5,556 bases of DNA from CAMLFJ01 sp040902305 (GTDB taxonomy: Bacteria > Methylomirabilota > Methylomirabilia > Rokubacteriales > CSP1-6), in NCBI GenBank assembly GCA_040902305.1, contig JBBDXN010000048.1, forward strand, positions 1 through 5,556, written 5' to 3'. The position numbers and the translations under genes were made by a program. Within the stretch, counting starts at the first letter, position 1; each line of letters opens with the position of its first letter. Positions 1-4,609 of this stretch are shown here, one piece after another. The notes under the pieces were generated by a model, which was not told where the DNA came from, made no database searches, and saw nothing but the letters and a program-made list of their open reading frames with translations.

Positions 1-63
1 CCTCCTGGGAGGGAGAGGGTCGGGGTGAGGGTGGGGCGCCCGTTCGTGAATGATCCTGGCTAG
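1..63 (-). repeat. Palindromic element, copy 1 (cut by window edge)
   Basis: Read on the minus strand from 63, it begins CTAGCCAGGATCATTCACGAA, then CGGGCGC, then a C-rich arm (ACCCTCACCCCGACCCTCTCCC). The same order of blocks forms the right end of the element at 4411-4587: the 21-bp end matches at about 15 of 21 positions, and the arm (plus-strand 11-31) is nearly identical to 4535-4555. The rest of the element lies left of the window. The end overlaps the TAG stop of the 87-aa gene. Confidence 0.75.
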
Positions 64-323
64 TTGAACGTCTTCTCGAAGAACTCCTTGATCGTCTGGC
101 CGCTGAACTTGGCGCCCTCGACGATCGTGTAGCCGATGCCCTTGGCGGTCTCCTTCACACCCTGGCCGACGTCGCCCTGGCCGATCTGCCGGGCGCCCTG
201 CTGGACCCGGTTGGTAGCCTGGTCCACCTTGGTCTTGTCCGCGGCGTCGGCCGGGCCCCAGCCCAGGCCCACGGCCACGAGAAGTGCGGGAGTGATCGAC
301 AACCAGCGAAGTCTCCGTGTCAT
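60..323 (-). CDS. Small exported protein of unknown function (87 aa)
   Basis: I do not recognise a named family. Residues 1-27 look like a Sec signal peptide: basic start (MTRRLRW), hydrophobic core around 10-22, and a likely cut after the ADA at 25-27. The mature part is only about 60 residues, rich in Gly, Gln, Lys and Thr, with glycines at short intervals (43, 48, 50, 53, 55, 62, 64, 70, 75) and an aromatic, charged C-terminus (FFEKTFN). This suggests a periplasmic or envelope-associated protein with amphipathic helix-like repeats and no catalytic motif or cysteine. The ATG is well supported, because AAGGAGG lies 6 nt upstream. The gene is 147 bp from its upstream neighbour with a repeat between, so it is probably transcribed separately. 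Its TAG stop lies inside the end of the palindromic element at 1-63. Confidence that it is a real gene is high; its function is unknown. Confidence 0.8.
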   Translation of the reverse strand: MTRRLRWLSITPALLVAVGLGWGPADAADKTKVDQATNRVQQGARQIGQGDVGQGVKETAKGIGYTIVEGAKFSGQTIKEFFEKTFN

Positions 324-329
324 GGCACG

Positions 330-336
330 CCTCCTT
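330..336 (-). promoter_or_regulatory. Strong ribosome binding site for the 87-aa gene
   Basis: On the minus strand AAGGAGG lies 6 nt before the ATG at 323. It is a near-perfect Shine-Dalgarno match and fixes the start of the small exported protein. Confidence 0.85.
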
Positions 337-392
337 CAATGAGGTTCGGCTCAGGCTCCCATCCTACACCGCGTGGCGGGCGACTAGGCCGC

Positions 393-438
393 TTCGATCC
401 CCTCGCCCCCGGAGAGGGAGAGGGCCAGGGTGAGGGGG
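393..438 (-). repeat. Palindromic element, internal half-copy (copy 2)
   Basis: The reverse complement of this stretch matches 4467-4512 almost base for base: CCCCCTCACCC, then a CCCTCTCC tract, then CCGGGGGCGAGGGGATCGAA. It lies in the 147-bp gap between the 113-aa and 87-aa genes. I see no CTAR terminal repeat on either side, so it is a half-unit or a decayed copy. The rest of the gap (324-470) holds the ribosome binding site of the 87-aa gene, and its promoter should lie there too. A weak TAGGAT on the minus strand (361-366) has no matching -35 box. Confidence 0.75.
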
Positions 439-470
439 CGGGCCGGGCCAGGCCGCGTCCGGGCTCCGCA

Positions 471-812
471 TCAGGGCGATTGAGAGTCGCGCCTCAACGA
501 TCTCGACGGCGCGGGGTCGACGGCCGGACGACACTCGTACCGGCGATCGCCGACCGCCTGCAGGACCACGTCGTCCGCGCCGATCCGGCGCAGGCGCTCG
601 AGGGTCCAGGCGATCCGGGCCTGCCGCCTCGCGACGGCCTGATCGCACGCCGCTTTCGAGACGTACGTGCGCCACCCGGACACCCACTCGGAGCCCGCGA
701 GCACCGAGCTCCGCCAGATGGCGTGCGGCTCGTCCGCCACCGCCGGCGCGATCATCGCGATCAGGAGCGCCGGGCCGGCCAGGACCGCCGAACCCCACTT
801 GCCGACCGCCAT
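471..812 (-). CDS. Exported protein of unknown function (113 aa), two conserved-looking cysteines
   Basis: The N-terminus is a signal peptide: hydrophobic from about 8 to 22, with a likely cut in AVA-DEP after residue 26. The mature protein has a Trp-rich first part (W33, W43, W47), a Cys at 56 in an Ala/Arg/Gln-rich helix-like stretch, and a C-terminal YECRPAVDP (Cys 94). The two cysteines could form a disulfide in the periplasm. From memory, the W...C...CxPxxVDP layout resembles a group of small uncharacterised exported proteins in GC-rich environmental bacteria, often ending in CLPDTVDPRGP. I cannot confirm this here. The ATG at 812 is 8 nt downstream of the receiver gene's stop, so the two are probably co-transcribed and perhaps translationally coupled, since no strong ribosome binding site is visible. 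The last 15 residues or so are Pro/Arg/Ser-rich and probably disordered. No enzymatic motif is seen. Confidence 0.72.
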   Translation of the reverse strand: MAVGKWGSAVLAGPALLIAMIAPAVADEPHAIWRSSVLAGSEWVSGWRTYVSKAACDQAVARRQARIAWTLERLRRIGADDVVLQAVGDRRYECRPAVDPAPSRSLRRDSQSP

Positions 813-820
813 GCCGGAGC

Positions 821-1207
821 TCAGTGCGGGCGGGCGGGCCGCCGGGCGAAGGGCGAGGGCCCGTCCCCCAGCACCTGGCGGACCTTGCTCACGAGAGCAT
901 CCGGGGTGAAGGGCTTGGCGATGAAGGGATGCCCCGACGCGTCGATCTCGGCGATCTTGAACGCCGACATGAGGAGCACCTTGGCCCAGGGGCTCAGGGC
1001 CCGCAGGCGCTGCGCCAGCTCCGTGCCCCGCATCCGCGGCATCACCACGTCGGTGAGGAGGAGATCGACGGGCTGCTGCGCCGCCATGCGCAACGCCTCC
1101 TGCGGATCACCGGTATCCCGCACGACGTAGCCCTTGGCCTCCAGCATCTGGCGCACCACGGTGCGGATGTCGTCCTCATCGTCCACCACGAGAATCGTCT
1201 CCTTCAT
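821..1207 (-). CDS. Receiver-only (CheY-like) response regulator
   Basis: A single REC domain fills the 128 residues. The acidic pair D9-D10 follows ILVV, the phosphoacceptor is D53 in LLTDVVMP, S81 in LLMSA is the conserved Ser/Thr, and K98 in FIAKPF is the conserved Lys followed by the usual Pro-Phe. There is no DNA-binding or enzymatic output domain; only a short Pro/Arg-rich tail (about 115-128) follows the last helix. Such proteins take phosphate from a histidine kinase and act by protein-protein contact, or serve in a phosphorelay. No kinase is encoded in the window, so it is an orphan. It starts 13 nt after the lactonase stop, with ACGGAGG 7 nt before the ATG overlapping that stop, which supports co-transcription. 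Family assignment is secure; its partner and output are unknown. Confidence 0.95.
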   Translation of the reverse strand: MKETILVVDDEDDIRTVVRQMLEAKGYVVRDTGDPQEALRMAAQQPVDLLLTDVVMPRMRGTELAQRLRALSPWAKVLLMSAFKIAEIDASGHPFIAKPFTPDALVSKVRQVLGDGPSPFARRPARPH

Positions 1208-1214
1208 GGACGTG

Positions 1215-1221
1215 CCTCCGT
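1215..1221 (-). promoter_or_regulatory. Ribosome binding site of the receiver gene, overlapping the lactonase stop
   Basis: ACGGAGG on the minus strand lies 7 nt before the ATG at 1207. Its first base is the last base of the lactonase TGA (1221-1223), an arrangement typical of translationally coupled operon genes. Confidence 0.75.
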
Positions 1222-2093
1222 CATCGCGCCCGGACCCGGTACCACGGCTGCGGCTGCCCGGGCACCTTCGAGCGCAGGGTGTAGACCGACGTGCGCGCGG
1301 TGAAGAAGAGCGTGCGGAGATCCGGGCCGCCGAAGGCGAGGTTGGCGGGCACCTCCGGCGTCCGGATGATCCCGAGCTGCGTCCCGTCGGGCGCGAAGAC
1401 CCACGTGCCGCCCGGGCCGGTGCAGTAGACGCGGCCGTCCACGTCCACCTTCATGCCGTCGGGAACGCCGTCGGTCTCGTCGGACGACATGTCGGCGAAG
1501 ATGCGCCGCCGCGCCATCTGCCCGCCCGCGTCCAGCTCGAGCACGTGGATGTACTGCGCCCAGCGCGTGTTGGCCACGTAGAGGCGGCGCTCGTCGGGCG
1601 AGAACGCGAGCCCGTTCGGATACTCGAAGTCCGCCACGAGGCTCACCGCCCCGTCGGGGGCGACGCGATAGACGCCGGCGTGGGGCACCTCGCGCTCGGC
1701 GAGCGGCACGCGGAGGCCGGGATCGGTGAAGTAGAGGCTGCCGTCGGATCTGCACACGACGTCGTTGGGGCGGTTGAGGCGCTTGCCCTCGAACCGGTCG
1801 ACGAGAACCTCGAAGCGGTCGTCGGCGCCGCGACGCGTGACCCGGCGGTTGTCGCCCTCGCAGAGGACCAGCCGCCCCTGCAGGTCGAACGCGGTGCCGT
1901 TGCCGCCGCCGGTCTGCTCCCGCACCACCTCGTGCGGGCGGCCGGGGGTGATCCGGTACAGCATGCTCGCGCGCACGTCGGCGAAGTAGTAGAAGCCGTC
2001 GGGGTGCCAGAGCGGGCCTTCGGTGAAGACGAACCCCGTCGCGAGGCGCTCGGCCTGGGTCGTCTCGAGAATCGCGGATAGCGCGTCGGCCAT
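1221..2093 (-). CDS. SMP-30/gluconolactonase/LRE-like hydrolase (lactonase)
   Basis: This is a 290-aa six-bladed beta-propeller of the SMP-30/gluconolactonase family, whose members use a divalent metal to hydrolyse sugar-acid lactones and related esters. The family's metal and substrate residues are visible at the expected spacing: E25 in FTEGPLW, N110 in NRPNDVV with the typical SDGSLYFTDP after it, N160 in YPNGLAFSPDE, and D212 in VPDGMKVD. The propeller repeats (DGxLYFxD, YVANT, VYCTGPGG) are all present and the length is normal. There is no signal peptide, so it is cytoplasmic. The ATG has AAAGGAG 7 nt upstream. It follows the MFS transporter by 39 nt and precedes the receiver gene by 13 nt. 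The likely role is opening a lactone made from an imported or oxidised sugar or hydroxy-acid; the actual substrate cannot be read from the sequence. Confidence 0.93.
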   Translation of the reverse strand: MADALSAILETTQAERLATGFVFTEGPLWHPDGFYYFADVRASMLYRITPGRPHEVVREQTGGGNGTAFDLQGRLVLCEGDNRRVTRRGADDRFEVLVDRFEGKRLNRPNDVVCRSDGSLYFTDPGLRVPLAEREVPHAGVYRVAPDGAVSLVADFEYPNGLAFSPDERRLYVANTRWAQYIHVLELDAGGQMARRRIFADMSSDETDGVPDGMKVDVDGRVYCTGPGGTWVFAPDGTQLGIIRTPEVPANLAFGGPDLRTLFFTARTSVYTLRSKVPGQPQPWYRVRAR

Positions 2094-2100
2094 GGGGCGA

Positions 2101-2107
2101 CTCCTTT
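2101..2107 (-). promoter_or_regulatory. Ribosome binding site of the lactonase gene
   Basis: AAAGGAG on the minus strand, 7 nt before the ATG at 2093. It abuts the tandem duplication at 2107-2137. Confidence 0.8.
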
Positions 2108-2137
2108 ATACGGCGTTCAGACTATACGGCGTTCAGA
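2107..2137 (-). repeat. 16-bp tandem duplication spanning the MFS stop codon
   Basis: TATACGGCGTTCAGA on the plus strand occurs at 2107-2121 and again, identically, at 2123-2137, one base apart (period 16). The MFS stop (TGA, 2133-2135) lies in the copy nearer the MFS gene. The copy nearer the lactonase ends where the lactonase ribosome binding site begins. Confidence 0.9.
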
Positions 2138-3260
2138 GGGAGTAGAGCATCCAGAGGACGAGGAGGGAAAACGCGGCCAGGAGGCCGAAGGGCAGCGAGA
2201 AGCTGCCCGTCGAGGCGAAGAGGGCGCCGACCGCGGGGGCCGCGACCGAGACCGCGAGCACGGCCACGCCGCTGACGAGGCCGACCGCCGCGCCCGGGGC
2301 GCGCGGCAGGACCGCGCCGGTGGTGTTCATCACCGCGGCATAGGGCGCGCTGAGGGCGACCCCCAGCGCCGCGATGGCGCCGGCCGCCGCGAGCAGCGGC
2401 CGGCCGGGCCAGGCGAGCACCAGCAGCCCGACCGCGCCGGCCAGCACGGTCAGCTTCATGACCGCCCCGGCGGCCAGCACGCCCCGGTCGATCAGCAGCC
2501 CGCCGAGCGGGCGCGAGAGCACGCCGAGCGCCAAGATCAGCGAGCCGGCCGCGCCCGCGCTCACCAGGGAGAGGCCGAAGTCGTGGACCAGGAACGCGGT
2601 GACCCAGATCCCGATCAGGACGGACAGCCCGAAGGTGGCCGTGTGCACCAGACCCAGGGTCCAGACCTTCCGGCTGCGCGTGGCCTCGGTGAGCGGCGCG
2701 GCGGCGAGGGTCGGGCGCACGCTCGAGGCCAGCGCGAGCCACCCGATGGCGGACAGCGCGATCAGCCCCGAGGAGACGATGAAGGCCCGGCGCCAGCCCA
2801 TGAGGCTCGACAGCAGCGGGATCAGGTAGAGCGAGGTGCCCCCGCCGAGCTGCACGAAGCCGCCGTAGAGCCCGAGCGCCCGGTGGACGCGGGCCGGCGG
2901 CACGACCAGCGTCGCGTAGCGCATCCCCGCGATGAAGGCCAGCCCGCAGCCGAGGCCGCCCACCACCTTGATCAGCACGAGGTCCGGGAAGTGCCGCGCG
3001 TAGCCCAGCGCGAGATTGCTCGCGAAGACCGCGAGGAGCCCGGCGGTGCCCACGCGCGTGGGGCCGAGCCGGTCGCTCAGCAGGCCGGCGGGGACGCACG
3101 AGAGGGCCAGCGTGATGAAGAACGCGGTCGAGAGCAGGCCGGCCTGGGTGGGGTTGAAGACCAGCTCCGTCATGAGCAGCGGGATCACCGCCGCGTGGTT
3201 GGTGTAGTTGGTCGTGGTCGCCCAGCCCAGCAGGCACGCGGCGACCAGGCGGATGGCCAT
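2133..3260 (-). CDS. Major facilitator superfamily transporter
   Basis: From the ATG at 3260 this is a 375-aa inner-membrane protein with about 12 hydrophobic segments (roughly 5-25, 38-60, 70-88, 93-115, 127-150, 160-178, 201-224, 232-255, 263-283, 287-310, 322-347, 353-373). The MFS signature between helices 2 and 3 is GLLSDRLGPTR (59-69), with its half-repeat GGLLIDRG (253-260) between helices 8 and 9. Helix 1 carries TTTNYTNHAAVIP, reminiscent of MFS anion/organic-acid carriers, but the substrate is not identifiable. The frame extends upstream to an ATG at 3317 and a TTG at 3347. I chose 3260 because codons beyond it are unlike the gene (ATA, CTA, TTG, CGA, CCT), the extension is not membrane-like, and a start at 3347 would leave no room for promoters before the divergent dehydrogenase. 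No start has a good ribosome binding site. First gene of the minus-strand operon. Confidence 0.9.
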   Translation of the reverse strand: MAIRLVAACLLGWATTTNYTNHAAVIPLLMTELVFNPTQAGLLSTAFFITLALSCVPAGLLSDRLGPTRVGTAGLLAVFASNLALGYARHFPDLVLIKVVGGLGCGLAFIAGMRYATLVVPPARVHRALGLYGGFVQLGGGTSLYLIPLLSSLMGWRRAFIVSSGLIALSAIGWLALASSVRPTLAAAPLTEATRSRKVWTLGLVHTATFGLSVLIGIWVTAFLVHDFGLSLVSAGAAGSLILALGVLSRPLGGLLIDRGVLAAGAVMKLTVLAGAVGLLVLAWPGRPLLAAAGAIAALGVALSAPYAAVMNTTGAVLPRAPGAAVGLVSGVAVLAVSVAAPAVGALFASTGSFSLPFGLLAAFSLLVLWMLYSL

Positions 3261-3370
3261 GGCCCGCAAGTCTAGCACTCGATCGGCGGGCAGAGGCGCG
3301 GGCAAAGCGCGTATCATCCCGGCAGGCGTGAAAATGTCGTGATGCAAGACCTGACCCCACGGAGGTTGCC
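3261..3370. promoter_or_regulatory. Divergent intergenic region between transporter and dehydrogenase genes
   Basis: About 110 bp separate the two divergent start codons. This stretch must hold the promoters of both transcription units and perhaps a shared operator, but I can identify no convincing -35/-10 pair on either strand. It is less GC-rich around 3310-3350 (GTATCAT, GAAAATGTCGTGATG), as expected for a promoter. A block CAAGACCTGACCCC (3345-3358) lies just upstream of the dehydrogenase ribosome binding site. Confidence 0.5.
3361..3365 (+). promoter_or_regulatory. Ribosome binding site of the dehydrogenase gene
   Basis: GGAGG with 5 nt (TTGCC) before the ATG at 3371. It supports this start, which also places the N-terminal MKSVVALPGEGIGPE at the usual family position. 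Confidence 0.8.
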
Positions 3371-4414
3371 ATGAAGAGCGTTGTCGCGCTGCCCGGTGAA
3401 GGGATTGGCCCCGAAGTGGTGGACGCCACGTGCGAGCTGCTGATGGGCACGGGGCTGCCGCTCAAGATCGTGACGCCGCCCCAGGGGTCGCCCCTGCCCG
3501 AGGCGACCAAGCGCGCGGCCCGCGAGGCCGACGGCGTGCTCTTCGGCGCGGCGGGGCCGTCGACCTCGCCGGTGGTCTCGTGGCTCCGCTGGGAGATGGC
3601 GGCGTGGGCCGGGGTGCGGCCGATCCGGTTCTTCCCGGGGATGCGCTCGCCGCTGGCCGATCCCGACGGCATCGACTACGTGCTGCTGCGCGAGAACAGC
3701 GAGGGGCTCTACCCCGGGCGCGAGGGCGACCTGGCCGATCTCGTCCGCCTCATGCCGGATCTCTCCGATCGGACCGGGCGCACCGTGAAGGACTTCGGCA
3801 CCGAGGGGCGCTTCGCGGTGAAGGTGGTCACCCCGCGCGGGGCCGAGCGCATCGCGCGCTTCGCCTGCGAGCTGGCGCGCAAGCGGCAGGCGCGCGGCAA
3901 GCCCGGCAAGGTGACGCTCGTGACCAAGTCGAACGTGCTCCCCCGCACCGACGGGCTCTACGACGAGATCGCCGGGCGCATCGTGCGCGAGGCGGGTCTC
4001 GCCTTCGAGCACTTCCACGTCGACGACGCCGCGCGGCGGCTGGTGCGCTTCCCGAAGTCGATGGACGTGGTGCCGTGCATGAACCTCTACGGCGACATCC
4101 TGTCCGATCTGGGCGCGGAGACCGCGGGCGGGCTCGGGCTGGCGCCCTCCGGCAATTTCGGCGACGGCTGGGCCTACTTCGAGTCGGTCCACGGCTCGGC
4201 CCCCGACATCGCGGGCAAGGGCATCGCGAATCCGACCGCCACCATCCTGTCGGCGGCGCTGATGCTGGAGCACATGGGCCTGGCCGCCGAGGCGCAGCGG
4301 CTCGAGGCCGCGGTGGGCCGCGTGTACCGCGACGGCAAGGTGCTGACCCCCGATCAGGGCGGGACGGCGACGACGCGGGAGCTGGCCCAGGCCGTGCTGG
4401 GCGCCTACCGCTAA
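3371..4414 (+). CDS. Isocitrate/isopropylmalate/tartrate dehydrogenase family enzyme, NAD-type
   Basis: A cytoplasmic 347-aa beta-decarboxylating dehydrogenase, full family length. The glycine-rich start GEGIGPEV (9-16), RENSEGLY with R107, E108, N109 and Y114, catalytic K186 in TKSNVL, metal-binding D218, D242 and D246 (NLYGDILSDL), and the cofactor loop HGSAPDIAGKGIANP (274-288) are all present. D279-I280 in that loop is the NAD pattern; NADP enzymes usually have Lys-Tyr there. These enzymes oxidise a 2-hydroxy acid with a 3-carboxylate and release CO2, using Mg or Mn. The substrate helix is unusual: WLRWEMAAWAGVRPIR (71-86) replaces the common LRKxLDLYANxRP, keeping only R73, R83 and R86. 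The ENSEGLY form is closer to tartrate, homoisocitrate or NAD-isocitrate types than to isopropylmalate enzymes. No leu genes or TCA genes are adjacent. It diverges from the transporter operon, which suggests a dedicated acid-catabolic role. The TAA stop lies in the repeat at 4411. Confidence 0.93.
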   Translation: MKSVVALPGEGIGPEVVDATCELLMGTGLPLKIVTPPQGSPLPEATKRAAREADGVLFGAAGPSTSPVVSWLRWEMAAWAGVRPIRFFPGMRSPLADPDGIDYVLLRENSEGLYPGREGDLADLVRLMPDLSDRTGRTVKDFGTEGRFAVKVVTPRGAERIARFACELARKRQARGKPGKVTLVTKSNVLPRTDGLYDEIAGRIVREAGLAFEHFHVDDAARRLVRFPKSMDVVPCMNLYGDILSDLGAETAGGLGLAPSGNFGDGWAYFESVHGSAPDIAGKGIANPTATILSAALMLEHMGLAAEAQRLEAAVGRVYRDGKVLTPDQGGTATTRELAQAVLGAYR

Positions 4415-4587
4415 CCCGGACTATTCACGAATGCGTGTCCCGCGTCCGGCCCGCCCCCTCCACCAGCCCCCTCACCCGGCCCCTCTCCCCCTCCGGGGGC
4501 GAGGGGATCGAAACGACTCCCTCTCCCTCGGCGAGGGAGAGGGTCGGGGTGAGGGTAGCGCCCGTGTTCACGCATAGTCCCGGCTAG
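4411..4587 (+). repeat. MITE-like palindromic element, complete-looking copy (copy 3)
   Basis: The left end CTAACCCGGACTAT... (4411-4431) and the reverse complement of the right end CTAGCCGGGACTAT... (4567-4587) match at 16 of 21 positions, forming terminal inverted repeats. Inside are inverted arms: CCCTCACCC (4469-4477) pairs with GGGTGAGGG (4547-4555), extended by a C-rich tract at 4480-4493 facing GAGGGAGAGGG at 4533-4543. Two local hairpins are also possible: 4480-4506 and a perfect 11-bp stem with a 3-nt loop at 4519-4543. The left side has an extra small direct repeat, GCCCCCTC at 4453-4460 and 4466-4473. No coding frame fits. It occupies nearly all of the 195-bp gap between dehydrogenase and cyclase. 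The stems lack a T-run, so it is not a standard terminator, though it could block or stabilise transcripts. Confidence 0.8.
4519..4543. repeat. Perfect hairpin inside the palindromic element
   Basis: CCCTCTCCCTC (4519-4529) and GAGGGAGAGGG (4533-4543) form an uninterrupted 11-bp stem with the loop GGC. No U-tract follows, so intrinsic termination is doubtful. Its 3' arm recurs in copy 1 (11-19), and an imperfect form recurs in copy 2. Confidence 0.8.
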
Positions 4588-4594
4588 TACACGG

Positions 4595-4600
4595 TACTAT
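4595..4600 (+). promoter_or_regulatory. Possible -10 box for the cyclase gene (leaderless start?)
   Basis: TACTAT matches four of six consensus bases and ends 9 nt before the ATG at 4610. Transcription would then begin at or within about 3 nt of the start codon. No Shine-Dalgarno is visible before this ATG, which fits a leaderless message. No -35 box stands at the proper distance, so this is tentative. Confidence 0.3.
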
Positions 4601-4609
4601 CCCCGGTAC

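Noticed and set aside
361..389. Promoter for the 87-aa gene (TAGGAT on the minus strand)
   Set aside because: Only four of six -10 bases match, and no -35 box lies at a suitable distance. It is too weak to list as a feature.
364..798. Minus-strand frame overlapping the 113-aa exported gene and repeat copy 2
   Set aside because: It is a different frame of the same stretch, Gly/Arg/Pro-rich, and it runs through the G-rich repeat. The 113-aa frame has a clean signal peptide and operon spacing.
1134..2081. Plus-strand frame opposite the lactonase (315 codons)
   Set aside because: It has compositional bias only. The minus strand encodes a full SMP-30 propeller with its metal residues.
3261..3347. 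Longer N-terminus of the MFS transporter (ATG 3317 or TTG 3347)
   Set aside because: Codons here (ATA, CTA, TTG, CGA, CCT) are unlike the gene, the residues are not membrane-like, and the extension would consume the divergent promoter region. It is not fully excluded.
2122..3672. Long minus-strand open frame (516 codons) across the transporter and into the dehydrogenase
   Set aside because: It is out of frame with the clear MFS protein, has an Arg/Pro/Gly-rich low-complexity translation, and overlaps two well-supported genes. It is a product of high GC content.
3314..4273. Minus-strand frame opposite the dehydrogenase (319 codons)
   Set aside because: It is a His/Arg-rich translation with no motif, lying wholly opposite a canonical enzyme.
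4480..4543. Intrinsic terminator after the dehydrogenase
   Set aside because: The hairpins are strong, but no T-run follows either stem on either strand. They are better explained as part of the repeat element.
4448..4556. CRISPR-like array
   Set aside because: The repeated blocks are inverted, unequal in spacing and palindromic, with no regular repeat-spacer periodicity and no cas gene in the window.
3430..4587. Plus-strand frame overlapping the dehydrogenase and continuing into the repeat
   Set aside because: It is an Arg-rich shadow of the dehydrogenase. Its tail merely translates the palindromic element.
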